A DNA stretch of 64,000 nucleotides from Burkholderia sp. Ax-1724 (GCF_011752995.1 NZ_VWWL01000009.1:243694-307693); one strand, 5' to 3'. Counted from the stretch's first letter, positions 11,515-22,220 are shown. The notes: generated by a model from the letters alone, not told the origin. Numbers and translations: made by a program.

Positions 11515-13662
11515 GTGCAGCGTGCGGAACGTGTCGCAGTCGATTTTCCGATGCCTTCGCGCAACTTCGCGGCGACGCGGCGCATGCTGCTGATCGTGCT
11601 CGCCGTGTCGATCGTGTTTCCGCTCGTCTGTCTCGCCGGCTATGGCTATTTCGATTACGAGCGCCGCATTGCCGATGCCGACGACGTGATCGACCGGCTC
11701 GTGCGCGTGACCGAAGAGCAGGCCGTCAAGGTGCTGGACCTGAACCGGCAGATGGCCTCGCGCATCGTCGATCTGCTCGGCAATTCCGACGACACGCAAA
11801 TCCGCGCGCAGCAAGCCGGATTGCATGGGCGCTTGCGCGATATCGGCGGCGATTTTCCGCAAGTGTCGTCGATTGCGCTGGTCGGCGTGAACGGCGATCT
11901 GCTCGTATCGAGCCTCGCGTATCCGGCGCCGGCGATGTCGATCGGCCAACGCGACGACTTTCTCGCCGCGAAGGCGATGCGCCCGCAACCGTATTTTTCG
12001 CTGCCGATGTACAGCACGCTCTCGAAGACCGACGTGTTCACGACCGCGATCGGCCGCTCGGACACGAACGGCCAGTTTCTCGGCGTGGTCACGGTGGCGT
12101 TGCGCAACGCGTACTTCTCGCGCTTCTACCAGGAACTGACCGACGGCGACCCGGCGCTCGCGCTCGGCCTGTATCGCCAGGACGGCAATCTGCTCGTGCG
12201 TTATCCGGCGTGGCCGGCCGGCGTCCGCCAACCGATCCACACCGCGTTTACCGCGGCGTTGCGCGACAAGCAGCTGTTCGGCCACGTGCGTCTGACTTCG
12301 ACCGCCGACGGCATCGAGCGGCTGGTCGCGTTTCGCCGCGTCGGCGACTATCCGCTCTACGTGCTGAGCGCGTACGCGACGTCGTCGATCATGGCCGCAT
12401 GGCGCAGCCACTTTCTGACCATCGCCGCACTCACGGCCGTGCCGTGCATTGCGATCTGGCTGCTCGTGGTCTATTCGCTGCGTCAGCTCGAAGGCGAGCG
12501 CCGTGCGTGGGAGCGCTGGCAGGGCGAGGTCGCGATGCGGCTTTCCGCCGAAGCGTCGAGCCGGCAACTGCTGCGCATGGGCGCGCTCGGCAACCTGGTT
12601 GCAAATATCGCGCACGATTTCAACAATCTGCTGATGGTGGTCTCGGCGAACACCGAGCTGGCGCGGCTCAAGCATTTCAACGATGTCGGGAAGGAAGTGC
12701 ATGCGGTCGCACGCGCGACCGCAGCCGCCGAATCGTTGACGCGGCGTTTGCTGAGCGTCGCGCGCAAGCAACCGCTCAAGCAGGAGCCGGTCGATCTCGT
12801 GCACTGGCTGCCCGCGGCCGCACCGCTGATCGACGCGGCACTCGGCGACACGATCGAGTTTTCGCTCAGGATGCCTGATAACCTGTGGCAGGTGCTGGCC
12901 GATCCCACCGACCTCGAATTCGCGATCATGAATCTCGCGGTGAACGCGTCCGATGCGATGCCGCATGGCGGGCGCTTCGTGATCCGCTGTCAGAACAATC
13001 GGCTCGTCGGCAGCGACACGCTGCTGCCCGACGGCGAATATGTGCTGATTACCTGCTCCGACGATGGTGAGGGCATGCCCGACGCGGTCGCGCGGCGCGC
13101 GTTCGAACCGCTTTTCACGACCAAGCTGCGCGGCTCGGGCACGGGGCTCGGGCTCGCGCAGGTGCTGTCGATGTGCGAGCAGGCGGGCGGCACCGCGAAG
13201 ATCGACAGCGTGCCGGGCAGCGGCACGGCGGTGCGGCTCTATCTGCCGCGCTATCGCGAGCGTGGCGCAGCGGCCGCGAGCGCCGATGCGCAGCAGCCAG
13301 CATTGATGCCCGCCGGCGCCGTGCTGCTCGTCGAGGACAACGAGGACGTTGCGGCGGGCGTGACTGCGGTGCTCGAAACCTTCGGCTGCGAGGTGCGCCA
13401 CGAACCGACCGCCGATCAGGCGCTCGACGTGCTGAGCGGCGGCGCCCGCTTCGAACTCGTGCTGTCCGACATCCAGATGCCGGGCAAGCTCAACGGCATC
13501 GACCTCGCAGAGAGAGTCCGCAGCGCGTGGCCGTCGCAGAAGATCGCACTGATGACCGGTTACGCCGACGAACTCGAACGCGCGCGCCGGCTTGGCGTGG
13601 CGATTCTCGCGAAGCCCTTCGATATCGACGAGCTGCATGCGTTGGTGGCGTGCGGGGCGTAG
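11515..13662 (+). CDS. Hybrid sensor histidine kinase with C-terminal receiver
   Basis: A 715-residue membrane kinase. Transmembrane helices lie at about 24-46 and 300-323 and enclose a periplasmic Cache-like sensing domain (about 50-295). A HisKA domain follows with H367 in NIAHDFNNLL, then an HATPase domain (N477 in NLAVNASDAM, DDGEGMP at 516-522, GTGLGL at 542-547), and a receiver domain at 603-715 with phospho-acceptor D652 and K700. The NIAHDFNN H-box belongs to the HPK4-type kinases. There is no HPt domain, so the receiver may be autoregulatory or may pass phosphate elsewhere. The GTG at 11515 is preceded by GGAG about nine bases upstream; ATG 11551 is an alternative. The signal is unknown. 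Confidence 0.88.
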   Translation: MQRAERVAVDFPMPSRNFAATRRMLLIVLAVSIVFPLVCLAGYGYFDYERRIADADDVIDRLVRVTEEQAVKVLDLNRQMASRIVDLLGNSDDTQIRAQQAGLHGRLRDIGGDFPQVSSIALVGVNGDLLVSSLAYPAPAMSIGQRDDFLAAKAMRPQPYFSLPMYSTLSKTDVFTTAIGRSDTNGQFLGVVTVALRNAYFSRFYQELTDGDPALALGLYRQDGNLLVRYPAWPAGVRQPIHTAFTAALRDKQLFGHVRLTSTADGIERLVAFRRVGDYPLYVLSAYATSSIMAAWRSHFLTIAALTAVPCIAIWLLVVYSLRQLEGERRAWERWQGEVAMRLSAEASSRQLLRMGALGNLVANIAHDFNNLLMVVSANTELARLKHFNDVGKEVHAVARATAAAESLTRRLLSVARKQPLKQEPVDLVHWLPAAAPLIDAALGDTIEFSLRMPDNLWQVLADPTDLEFAIMNLAVNASDAMPHGGRFVIRCQNNRLVGSDTLLPDGEYVLITCSDDGEGMPDAVARRAFEPLFTTKLRGSGTGLGLAQVLSMCEQAGGTAKIDSVPGSGTAVRLYLPRYRERGAAAASADAQQPALMPAGAVLLVEDNEDVAAGVTAVLETFGCEVRHEPTADQALDVLSGGARFELVLSDIQMPGKLNGIDLAERVRSAWPSQKIALMTGYADELERARRLGVAILAKPFDIDELHALVACGA

Positions 13663-13918
13663 CGGGTTGTATCGGTGCCGGCTGCGCTATATGCTGGCGA
13701 TAATTTCCTGAAAATTCGATATTCCATCTTTGATAAATTCTACGGAAATCCGAATTTTATTTTCTCTTTTTTATTTTAATTTATCCGAATATATCAATCA
13801 GATTCGCCCTATTTATAATTATATTTCCATATACGCATAAAAGTTGACGCTTGTTTGTAATTCGATTTTCTGATTTGAGTTAATTTCCATTCAATCGGAT
13901 AAATCGAAGCAACAGGCA
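13663..13918. other. AT-rich upstream region of the two-partner secretion remnant
   Basis: These 256 bp are far richer in A and T than the rest of the window, especially 13700-13880 with runs such as TTTATTTTAATTTAT. They contain no gene. They lie immediately before a TpsA-type start and look like a silenced, horizontally acquired promoter region. TTGACG near 13851 could be a -35 box, but no matching -10 box is clear. Confidence 0.5.
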
Positions 13919-14962
13919 ATGAATCAGAATACGTTTCGGCTGGTATATAGCCGGATTCGGGGCATGCTGGTCGCCGTGGCCGAAACCGCCAGCGCGGCAG
14001 GCAAAGCGGATTCGGGTGAAACCCGTCCTCATCGTCCCGCAGCACAACTCCCGGAAATCTCGCTGTTTGCGCTCAGGCCCGCGGTTTTCGGCGCGCTGCT
14101 CGCGTTTGGCGCGGCGCCCGTGCCCGTCGACGCGCAAGTGGTCGGCGCGGGTGCGCATGCGCCAACGGTCATCCAGACGCAGAACGGTTTGCCGCAAGTC
14201 AATATCAACAAGCCGGGTGGCGCGGGGGTTTCGGTCAACACGTATTCGCAATTCGACGTGCAAAAGCCGGGCGTGATTCTGAATAACTCGCCGACCATCG
14301 TTCAGACGCAGCAGGCGGGGCAGATCAATGGCAATCCGAATCTGTCGCCGGGACAATCGGCGCGGATCATTCTGAATCAGGTCAATAGCAATTCACCGAG
14401 TCAATTGCGTGGTTATCTCGAAGTCGCCGGCAATAAAGCGGAAGTGGTGGTGGCGAACGGCTCGGGAATCGTCGTCGATGGCGGCGGCTTCATCAATACG
14501 ACGCGCGGCATTCTGACGACCGGCACGCCACGGCTCGACGCCAGCGGCAATCTGACCGGCTTCGACGTGGCGGTCGTCGCGGGCGGCAACCTGACGGCGA
14601 CCACGGTGAACTATATCGACGATCTGACGATCGGCAGCCGCTACACGGTGCGCGGCTTCGACGGCGAAACGATGCTTGCCGCCGAGCGTGGCTTCTTCTG
14701 GCGCAATGAATTGCAATGGCCGATCGGCGCCACCGGCCAGTCGCTATACGCAGGTCTCGACTACGGCCATGTGTTCGGCCCGAACGCGGCCTATCTCGCC
14801 GGATCGCAACTCGCGGGTGCGGTGATCGGCGTGAAGGGCAGGGTATCGGCAAAGGCGGGCGCGCTTGCCTATGATCTGTTCGCCGGCACACCGGTCTATA
14901 AACCGTCAGGATTTCCAACTACGCGCGTCACGCTCGGCTTTCAGCTGACTTCGCAGTTCTAG
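13919..14962 (+). CDS. TpsA-TpsB chimera: haemagglutinin secretion-domain head fused to FhaC/ShlB-type transporter tail
   Basis: This 347-residue frame is intact but joins parts of two different proteins. Residues 1-70 are an extended signal peptide (ESPR) of large exoproteins, starting MNQNTFRLVYSRIRGMLVAV. Residues about 80-220 are the TPS secretion domain, with NPNL at 139-142 and a GSGIVVDGGGFINTT block. From about residue 232 (DDLTIGSRYTVRGFDGE) to the C-terminal SQF it matches the last beta-strands of an FhaC/ShlB-type outer-membrane transporter, including RNELQWPIG and YAGLDYGHVFGPNAAYL. The simplest reading is one in-frame deletion that removed most of tpsA and the front of tpsB. Neither secretion of an adhesin nor pore function is expected. 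It is preceded by an AT-rich region. Confidence 0.8.
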   Translation: MNQNTFRLVYSRIRGMLVAVAETASAAGKADSGETRPHRPAAQLPEISLFALRPAVFGALLAFGAAPVPVDAQVVGAGAHAPTVIQTQNGLPQVNINKPGGAGVSVNTYSQFDVQKPGVILNNSPTIVQTQQAGQINGNPNLSPGQSARIILNQVNSNSPSQLRGYLEVAGNKAEVVVANGSGIVVDGGGFINTTRGILTTGTPRLDASGNLTGFDVAVVAGGNLTATTVNYIDDLTIGSRYTVRGFDGETMLAAERGFFWRNELQWPIGATGQSLYAGLDYGHVFGPNAAYLAGSQLAGAVIGVKGRVSAKAGALAYDLFAGTPVYKPSGFPTTRVTLGFQLTSQF

Positions 14963-14977
14963 GCAATCCGCGGACGC

Positions 14978-15997
14978 TCACTCTTTCTCCATCCCCGCCT
15001 CATACCGTCCCAACGCCGCCGCTCCATTGAGCCGCGCGCGCTTGAGCAGCGCCTGCTGCGCGACCGCCACATTCCCCGCCTGTCCACCCCAGGCCTGCAA
15101 CGGCGGCTCCTGCAATGCACGCCCATACGAGAAGCTCAAATTCCACGGCAATCGGCCAAGCCGGTTCATCGCATCGAGATTCGCGGTCGCTTCCTCGGGA
15201 GATTGCCCGCCCGACAGAAACACGATGCCCGGCACCGCCGCGGGCACCGTGCGCTTGAGCACGCGCACGGTCGCCGCGGCGATCTCCGCCGTCGTCGACG
15301 GCTGCGCGTGTTCCGAGCCGGCCAGCACCATGCTCGGCTTCAGCAGGATATGTTCGAGCACCACGCGATGCCGATGCAGCGCATGAAAGACCTCGTGCAG
15401 CACGGCCTCGGTCACTTCCGCGCTGCGCCCGATCGTATGCTCGCCGTCCATCAGCACTTCGGGTTCGACGATCGGCACGATGCCGGCTTCCTGGCTGATC
15501 GCCGCATAGCGCGCGAGCGAATCGGCGTTCGCCTCGATCGCGAGGCGGCTCGGCAGGCTCGCCGTGATGTTGTAGACCGCGCGCCATTTCGCGAAGCGCG
15601 CGCCTTGCCGTTTGTAATCGACGAAGCGTTTGGCGAGGCCGTCGAGCCCTTCGGTGATTTCGTCGCCCGGCGCGAGCGCGAGCGGCACCTTGCCGAGATC
15701 GACCTTGATGCCGGGCACGATGCCGTTGGCGGCGGTGACTTGCGGGAACGGCGTACCGTCGTCGGCTTGCTGGCCGAGCGTTTCCGCGTAGAGAATCACG
15801 CCGCTCACGAAGTCGCCGAGGCCGGGCGTCGTGAGCAGCAGGTTGCGATAGGCGCGGCGGTTTTCCTCGGTCGATTCGAGGCCGATCGTCCTGAAGCGTT
15901 TGGCGATGGTCGGGCCGCTTTCGTCGGCGGCGAGCAGGCCCTTGCCGGGTTGGACCATCGCGTCGACGGTGGCTTGCAGTTCGCTACGGGTATCCAT
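14978..15997 (-). CDS. Class I fructose-bisphosphate aldolase
   Basis: A 339-residue class I aldolase of the animal/plant type, which cleaves fructose-1,6-bisphosphate to two triose phosphates through a lysine Schiff base. The Schiff-base lysine is K220 in HILLKPSMV. D25 in AADES, K137 in FAKWR and E178 in VEPE mark the other active-site blocks, and the SGGQSPEEA phosphate loop is present. The length is normal, slightly short at the C-terminus. AAGGGAG before the ATG supports the start. It is convergent with the TPS chimera, only 15 bp apart, and stands alone. A class II enzyme may exist elsewhere; none is in the window. Confidence 0.93.
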   Translation of the reverse strand: MDTRSELQATVDAMVQPGKGLLAADESGPTIAKRFRTIGLESTEENRRAYRNLLLTTPGLGDFVSGVILYAETLGQQADDGTPFPQVTAANGIVPGIKVDLGKVPLALAPGDEITEGLDGLAKRFVDYKRQGARFAKWRAVYNITASLPSRLAIEANADSLARYAAISQEAGIVPIVEPEVLMDGEHTIGRSAEVTEAVLHEVFHALHRHRVVLEHILLKPSMVLAGSEHAQPSTTAEIAAATVRVLKRTVPAAVPGIVFLSGGQSPEEATANLDAMNRLGRLPWNLSFSYGRALQEPPLQAWGGQAGNVAVAQQALLKRARLNGAAALGRYEAGMEKE

Positions 15998-16283
15998 GAG
16001 AGGTGCTCCCTTAGGTTGGCTCCGTTCGATCCGGGGCGCGGTGAAGAGGCGGGGACAGTTTCCTTGGCGCGATGCGTGTGCGTCTGTACGAAAAGAATCA
16101 GAAAGCCGAAAAAAGGGCGGTCCGTGTCCAAACTGCCAGGCTCAGACTATCAGGCTTCAGGTTATCCGGCATGGTTGGCGATCGGGCGAGCCAACCGGCC
16201 CTCGAACCGTCAGGTCGGTGAACGACCCGATGAACTATCTCGGCGGTCCTCGCATGCCGTGCCTGGAGCGCGCGGGCGCCGCA

Positions 16284-16703
16284 TCATTCGCCGAGCAGAT
16301 GCAGCACGATATCGCGAGGCTGCGTATGCCGGCGATGTTCGAACAGATATAACCCTTGCCATGTGCCGAGCACCATCCGTCCGTGTTCGACGGGCACCGA
16401 CAGTTGCACCTGCGTGAGCGCGGTGCGCAAGTGCGCGGGCATGTCGTCGGGGCCTTCGGTATCGTGCTCGTAGCGCCCGGTGTCTTCGGGCGCGAGGCTC
16501 GCGAAGTAGCGTTCGAGATCGCGCTGCACGGACGGGTCGGCATTCTCCTGAATCAGCAGCGAGGCCGACGTATGGCGGCAAAACAGCGTCAGCAAACCGG
16601 TCGAGATGCCCTGATCGGCGACGAAACGGCGCGCTTCATCGGTAAATTCGACGAGCCCGCGACTGCGGGCCTTGATGCTCAGATGGTGAATGGCCTGGCG
16701 CAT
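16284..16703 (-). CDS. YjbQ family protein (UPF0047)
   Basis: A 139-residue protein of the UPF0047/YjbQ family, nearly identical in length to the E. coli member (138). The family blocks FCRHTSASLLIQENADPSV near 41-59, DTEGPDDMPAHLRTAL near 81-96 and GTWQGLYLFEHR near 113-124 are visible. These proteins have weak thiamine-phosphate synthase activity when overexpressed; the physiological role is not settled. The frame is open far upstream of 16703, but that part has no similarity and the chosen ATG gives the normal family N-terminus. The gene lies about 290 bp from the aldolase start and 230 bp from a thioredoxin-like gene, all on the same strand. Confidence 0.88.
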   Translation of the reverse strand: MRQAIHHLSIKARSRGLVEFTDEARRFVADQGISTGLLTLFCRHTSASLLIQENADPSVQRDLERYFASLAPEDTGRYEHDTEGPDDMPAHLRTALTQVQLSVPVEHGRMVLGTWQGLYLFEHRRHTQPRDIVLHLLGE

Positions 16704-16930
16704 GAGAGACGTGCTATGAACTGGAAACGACAGCAAAGCGGATAGCGGAAACGTGGGCCGATCGCGCCTGCCGGCGATGACTGCCCGCGATGAAGCAGCG
16801 AAGCCGAGGCGCGGAACGGCACGGCTCGCCAACTGAACCGAACCACCGAACGGCCAGAAGGCGAGCGCAATGGCACGACAATACCGCGCCGCGACGCGCG
16901 CACTGCCGCCTCGATGCGCATCAAAGCCGT

Positions 16931-17251
16931 TCACAGCGCCGCGAACGCGTCCTCGATATCGGCCGCGCTCGTCGGACGCACCACGCGCGCGAGTTCGGCG
17001 CCGTTGCGCATCAGCACGAGCGTCGGCCACAGCTTGACCTTGAACGAGCGACCGAGCGCGCGGCCGGGGCCGTCCTCGACCTTCAGGTGCCTGAGCCCGG
17101 CGTGCGGCCCGAGCGCCTTCGCAATCGATGCCTGCGCGCCCTGGCAATAGCCGCACCAGTTCGTGCCGAATTCGACGACGGTGACGCCCGGCAGCGCGTC
17201 GAGTTCGGCGCGCGTGGGGGCTTGCGGGGAATAGGCGGTCGGGGATGTCAT
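16931..17251 (-). CDS. Thioredoxin-family protein
   Basis: A 106-residue thioredoxin-fold protein. The redox motif is W32-C33-G-Y-C36 in FGTNWCGYCQGAQ, and the cis-proline block is LWPTLVLMRNG. The CGYC dipeptide differs from the CGPC of classical thioredoxin, so redox potential and partners may differ. There is no signal peptide, so it acts in the cytoplasm. It lies upstream of YjbQ on the same strand with a 227-bp gap and no obvious operon link. Confidence 0.87.
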   Translation of the reverse strand: MTSPTAYSPQAPTRAELDALPGVTVVEFGTNWCGYCQGAQASIAKALGPHAGLRHLKVEDGPGRALGRSFKVKLWPTLVLMRNGAELARVVRPTSAADIEDAFAAL

Positions 17252-17547
17252 GCAGGCTCCGGGTACGGTACGGATGGAGAGATCGCGCGTGCCGCTGGCG
17301 CGGTGCTCTTCGCGCCTTGACGACGAATAGGGCGCGAGGCTCGGCGTCGGGATTCGTCAAGCGTAGCAGCTATGCCGCGGGTCGTCATGGAAGGCGGCGC
17401 GCAGTGCGCTTTCGCTCGGCATTTTGTCGTCATGGCGTGTTAAAAAGCGAAGCGCGTGCCATCGCACCGCCACGCGCCGCCCGCACTCGCGGGAACGGTT
17501 CAGGAGCGAATCGGAAACAAATCAGAGCAAGGAATTCAGGAAAGAAC

Positions 17548-17844
17548 ATGGAAGCGCGAATTTATCTGCAACGTCCCGGCGCCACGGAAACCGTCGCGGT
17601 CGCGACCGGCTTCAGCTGGGGAGCGTGTCTGCTCGGCTTTATCTGGGCGCTGTCGAAGAAAATGTGGTTTGCCGCGTTCGTGATGCTTGCGATCAACCTG
17701 ATCCTGTTCGCGTTCGGCCTGTGGGGCACAACGGCCGATCTGATCGGACTCGTGCTGTCGGTTGTGTTCGGCATCGCATGCGGTGCGTATGGCAACCGGT
17801 GGCATCGCTGGACGCTCGAACAGCGGGGTTATGTCGTGATGTGA
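17548..17844 (+). CDS. DUF2628-type small membrane protein
   Basis: A 98-residue protein with two or three hydrophobic segments. It begins with a short beta-like N-terminus (MEARIYLQRPG), followed by TGFSWGACLLGFIWALSKKMW, which is the signature of DUF2628, then two more helices and a conserved YGNRWHRWTLEQRGY tail. The function of the family is unknown. AGGAAAG just before the ATG at 17548 decides the start; the frame is open much further upstream but without family similarity. It is not in an evident operon. Confidence 0.8.
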   Translation: MEARIYLQRPGATETVAVATGFSWGACLLGFIWALSKKMWFAAFVMLAINLILFAFGLWGTTADLIGLVLSVVFGIACGAYGNRWHRWTLEQRGYVVM

Positions 17845-18056
17845 GGTGGACGGGGAAGGGCACGCCGCTGATGTGGCGAATGCACGCGAAGAACAGCAAG
17901 TAGCGGACGCTTCCAAAAACGGCAAATAACGCACGACAAGGGCTTCCTCGTTAGACGCACGCATTCAGCGTGGTGCGCTGCGAGAGGCGTTACTGGCAAG
18001 CACCGGGTGGTGCGCAAGGAGAGCGTTCAGGCCATCTGACCGCTCCTATCCCGCGC

Positions 18057-18284
18057 TCATGCCGGGGGAATCATGGAGACGACCATCCCGAGGAGCAACA
18101 GCGCGGGAAGGGCGAGCAGTCCCACCGATTGAAGCGTGCGCACCCAGCGCGCGCGGCCCGCTCCCTTCCGCAAACCAGCCAGGAACGCGACGATGGAGAA
18201 GACGCCGATTATCCAGAGCAGATACGCGGCCTCTCCGTCGGCCAGCGCCGACGCCGAGCCCAGAAACGCAGAACTCGCTATCAA
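18057..18284 (-). CDS. Possible small two-TM membrane protein
   Basis: A 75-codon minus-strand frame with two well-formed hydrophobic segments (about 20-38 and 53-72) separated by a strongly basic loop RKGAGRARWVR. This pattern fits the positive-inside rule and is unlikely by chance. The start would be TTG at 18282-18284, overlapping the TGA of a short upstream frame; no ATG lies in the first part, and the ribosome-binding site is weak. No family is recognised. It is convergent with the DUF2628 gene across a 212-bp gap. Confidence 0.45.
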   Translation of the reverse strand: MIASSAFLGSASALADGEAAYLLWIIGVFSIVAFLAGLRKGAGRARWVRTLQSVGLLALPALLLLGMVVSMIPPA

Positions 18285-18585
18285 TGGTTGAACTCCATGA
18301 AATTCCAGCGGTAAAACTCGAAGTATTTCAGGAAATCAGTCCGGGTGGCGCCAGTCGTATTGTTCCTGTCGTCCCAGCCGGTCGAGGCTTGGGTGAATTT
18401 CCCGGTTTCGGGCGTCGTGCCGGCGGTCATTCCGGCGTATTTGGGACACCCTCCCAAAAGTTTACGCAACCCGCGCTCCGGGTCGATAATGCCCCGGTCG
18501 TTCCGGCCCCGAAGCCCGGGGCCTATCGTGCCGTCAGGCGCCTTGCGGCGTTGTCAGGCCCGCTCCACTCGACCTCACCGCCTCC
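18285..18585. other. Intergenic region before MFS exporter
   Basis: This 301-bp gap has no convincing gene. A 62-codon minus-strand frame (18281-18469) has unusual composition and no ribosome-binding site. Several short repeats of CCGGT and GGGAC are seen but no clear hairpin with a T-run. The region should carry the promoter of the MFS gene at 18586. Confidence 0.35.
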
Positions 18586-19929
18586 GTGTTGAAAACTTCG
18601 CGTTTTTTCAGCCTGCTTTACATCCCTGGCTTCAAGCCGCTGGCCGCCGCCACCCTCATGCTCGGTGTAGCGATGTCGTTCACCGCTCCGTATCTGTCGC
18701 TGTTCGGCGTCGAGCGCGCCGGCATGACGCCGCTCAGGCTCGGCATCTTCATGACGCTGATCGCCGCAAGCGGCGTGCTCGCGAGCACGCTCGCCGGGCG
18801 TTGGAGCGACGCGAGCGGGCGGCATCGGCCGCTGCTGCTGGCGGCGCTCGTCGCGGCCGCGTTCGGGTATCTCTCGCTCTGCGTAGTGCGCGATTACCGG
18901 CTGCTGCTCGTGGTCGGCATCGTCTTCATTGGCGCGGGCGGCTCGGCGATCTCGATGGTGTTCTCGTTCAGCCGCGCGGCGCTGCCGGTGCCGGACCCCG
19001 CCGAGCGCGTGTTCGCGAGCGCGACGTTGCGGACCATTCTGTCGGCGGCATGGGTGTTCGGGCCGTCGGTCGGCGCGCTCGTGCTCGCGGCCACCAGCTT
19101 CTACGGGCTGTTCCTGTTCGCGGCCGCGAGCTTCGCGACCTGCGCGTTCATCGTCTGGCGCATGCGCGAGCCGCAAAGCCACCTCGGCGATCACACGGTC
19201 GAGGACACCGCCGTGGAGCCGTCCGCGTCGATCACCGTGCCGCCGCTGACCGCGCCGGGCGAGGACGCGCACGAAACGCTGCCGACAGCTTCCGCCAACG
19301 ACATCATGCGCGCGGTCGCCGCGCTGACGCTGCTCGGTCTCGCCGCGAACGCGACGATGATCGTGCTGCCGCTCTACATCGTGCATGGCCTGAACGGCTC
19401 GCATCTCGACGTCTCTGTCATGCTCGGCCTCGGCGCGCTGACCGAAATCCCGATGATGCTCGCGCTCGGCGCGAAGTCGTCGTCGCTGCACAAGCCGAAC
19501 TGGCTCGCCGCGTGCGCGGCGGTGCATGCGGTGTATTTCGTCGCGATGTCGCTGGCGGGCAGCATCAACGTGCTGATCCCGATGCAGATGCTCAACGCGT
19601 TCGTGGTCGCCGTGACCTCGTGCCTCGGCATGACCTACGTGCAAGACCTGATGCCGCATGCGCCGGGCCGCGCGACCGCGCTGTTCTTCAACGCGGCGCG
19701 GGTCGGCTCGATTCTGTCGGGCGTGCTGTCGGGGCTGCTCGTGCAGGCGTTCAGCTATCGCGGCACGTTCCTGTTCTGCGGCCTGCTCGGGCTGTGCGCG
19801 CTCGTGCTGTTCGCGGTGCCGGGGTATCGCTATCCGCTGATGTGGCGCGCGATCCGGCGCTTTGCCGCGGCGCAGTATGCCAGGTGGCTCGCGCGACGCG
19901 GGGGGTGCATGCCGGAGCGCAGCGAGTGA
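18586..19929 (+). CDS. MFS transporter, sugar-efflux (SetA/SotB)-like
   Basis: A 447-residue major facilitator protein with twelve predicted membrane helices. The first loop carries AGRWSDASGRHRPLL, a variant of the MFS motif A (G-x-x-x-D-x-x-G-R-x-R), and the two halves are separated by an acidic loop of about 45 residues (near 200-245). Organisation and motifs resemble the sugar-efflux group (SetA/SotB), but the substrate cannot be read from the sequence. The start is GTG at 18586, directly followed by TTG, without a strong ribosome-binding site. It stands alone, followed after 321 bp by gnd. Confidence 0.8.
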   Translation: MLKTSRFFSLLYIPGFKPLAAATLMLGVAMSFTAPYLSLFGVERAGMTPLRLGIFMTLIAASGVLASTLAGRWSDASGRHRPLLLAALVAAAFGYLSLCVVRDYRLLLVVGIVFIGAGGSAISMVFSFSRAALPVPDPAERVFASATLRTILSAAWVFGPSVGALVLAATSFYGLFLFAAASFATCAFIVWRMREPQSHLGDHTVEDTAVEPSASITVPPLTAPGEDAHETLPTASANDIMRAVAALTLLGLAANATMIVLPLYIVHGLNGSHLDVSVMLGLGALTEIPMMLALGAKSSSLHKPNWLAACAAVHAVYFVAMSLAGSINVLIPMQMLNAFVVAVTSCLGMTYVQDLMPHAPGRATALFFNAARVGSILSGVLSGLLVQAFSYRGTFLFCGLLGLCALVLFAVPGYRYPLMWRAIRRFAAAQYARWLARRGGCMPERSE

Positions 19930-20250
19930 AGTGAGTGAGGTGATCTAAAAAAGCAACGCCTCGGGCGGTCGCGTCACGCGGAAGCCCTCGCGCTCGCGTA
20001 GGCTATGCATAGGTTGTGTCGCGACGCCGAGGTCCCGGCGCGGCCATGTTGTCCGGCATGCGCGCATCGGCGCGACTACAGTGATCGATGTGTCACGATG
20101 ACGTACCACGGCGCGTGCGTCGTCATGCGACCCGACCGCGGCCAGCGGTCTCCCTCATAAAAAAACGGCCGTACGGGGCACGTAACCGCAGCGCCACAGT
20201 CAGAAAACCTGTAAATCAGACCCGCAACGCAGCACCTTCCGGAGCGAGAT
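19930..20250. other. Intergenic region before gnd
   Basis: This 321-bp gap has no gene. It contains an A-run at 20158-20164 and several GTCGC repeats. GGAG at 20241-20244 is the gnd ribosome-binding site. No terminator with a clear stem and T-run was found after the MFS gene. Confidence 0.35.
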
Positions 20251-21348
<1,098 letters not shown>

Positions 21349-21524
21349 CGCGCGCTGCAAGCCGGCGACGTGCCCGCCCGCAAACCGTCGGCGAAACGAC
21401 ACCTGAGGACACTTGAGCCGTAGCCTCATGGCGCCATCGGCAAAGCCGATCGGCACAACCCTCGGCAGGATCACCCCGCCCGCGCGACAATGCGCGCGCG
21501 AAATCATGGAAGGAAGGAGCCTCA

Positions 21525-22220
21525 ATGCCCGTCACCACCGCCACGCCGCACGACGTCGTGTTTCTGCTCGACTGCGACAACACGCTGCTCGACAACGATC
21601 ACGTGTTGCAGGACTTGCGCAAACACATGACGCACGAGTTCGGCGAAGAGAACAGCGCGCGTTACTGGGAAATCTTCGAGAACCTGCGCACGGAACTCGG
21701 TTACGCCGACTACCTCGGCGCGCTGCAACGCTATCGGACCGAGCATCCGCGCGACACGCGCCTGCTGCTGATGTCCTCGTTCCTGATCGACTATCCGTTT
21801 GCGAACCGGCTCTATCCGGGCGCGCTCGACGCGCTGCGGCATCTGGCGACGCGCGGACCGACGGTGATCCTGTCCGACGGCGACGTCGTGTTCCAGCCGC
21901 GCAAGGTCGCGCGCTCGGGCCTGTGGGACGAAGTCGACGGACGCGTGCTGATCTACATCCACAAGGAGCTGATGCTCGATCAGGTGATGGAGTGCTATCC
22001 GGCGCGCCATTACGTGATGGTCGACGACAAGCTGCGGATTCTCAGCGCGATGAAAAAGACCTGGGGCACGAAATTGACGACGGTCTTTCCGCGCCAGGGG
22101 CACTATGCGTTCGATCAGAAGGAGATCGCGAACAATCCGCCCGCCGACGTGACGGTGGAGCGGATCGGCGAGCTGGCGGAGATCGATATCGATACGCTGC
22201 TGCGCAGCGCGAAGGCTTAG
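21525..22220 (+). CDS. HAD-superfamily hydrolase
   Basis: A 231-residue haloacid-dehalogenase-fold phosphatase candidate. Motif I is D16-C-D18-N-T20 in FLLDCDNTLLDND, motif II is LSDGD near 125, and motif III/IV is YVMVDDKLRIL near 161-171. A helical cap lies between motifs I and II. The substrate is unknown. A strong GGAAGGAGG ribosome-binding region precedes the ATG. It lies 176 bp behind gnd and before phosphoketolase, on the same strand as both, so a role in sugar-phosphate metabolism is possible but unproven. Confidence 0.85.
   Translation: MPVTTATPHDVVFLLDCDNTLLDNDHVLQDLRKHMTHEFGEENSARYWEIFENLRTELGYADYLGALQRYRTEHPRDTRLLLMSSFLIDYPFANRLYPGALDALRHLATRGPTVILSDGDVVFQPRKVARSGLWDEVDGRVLIYIHKELMLDQVMECYPARHYVMVDDKLRILSAMKKTWGTKLTTVFPRQGHYAFDQKEIANNPPADVTVERIGELAEIDIDTLLRSAKA

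Noticed and set aside
18281..18469. 62-codon minus-strand frame
   Set aside because: Atypical composition, no ribosome-binding site and no family resemblance.
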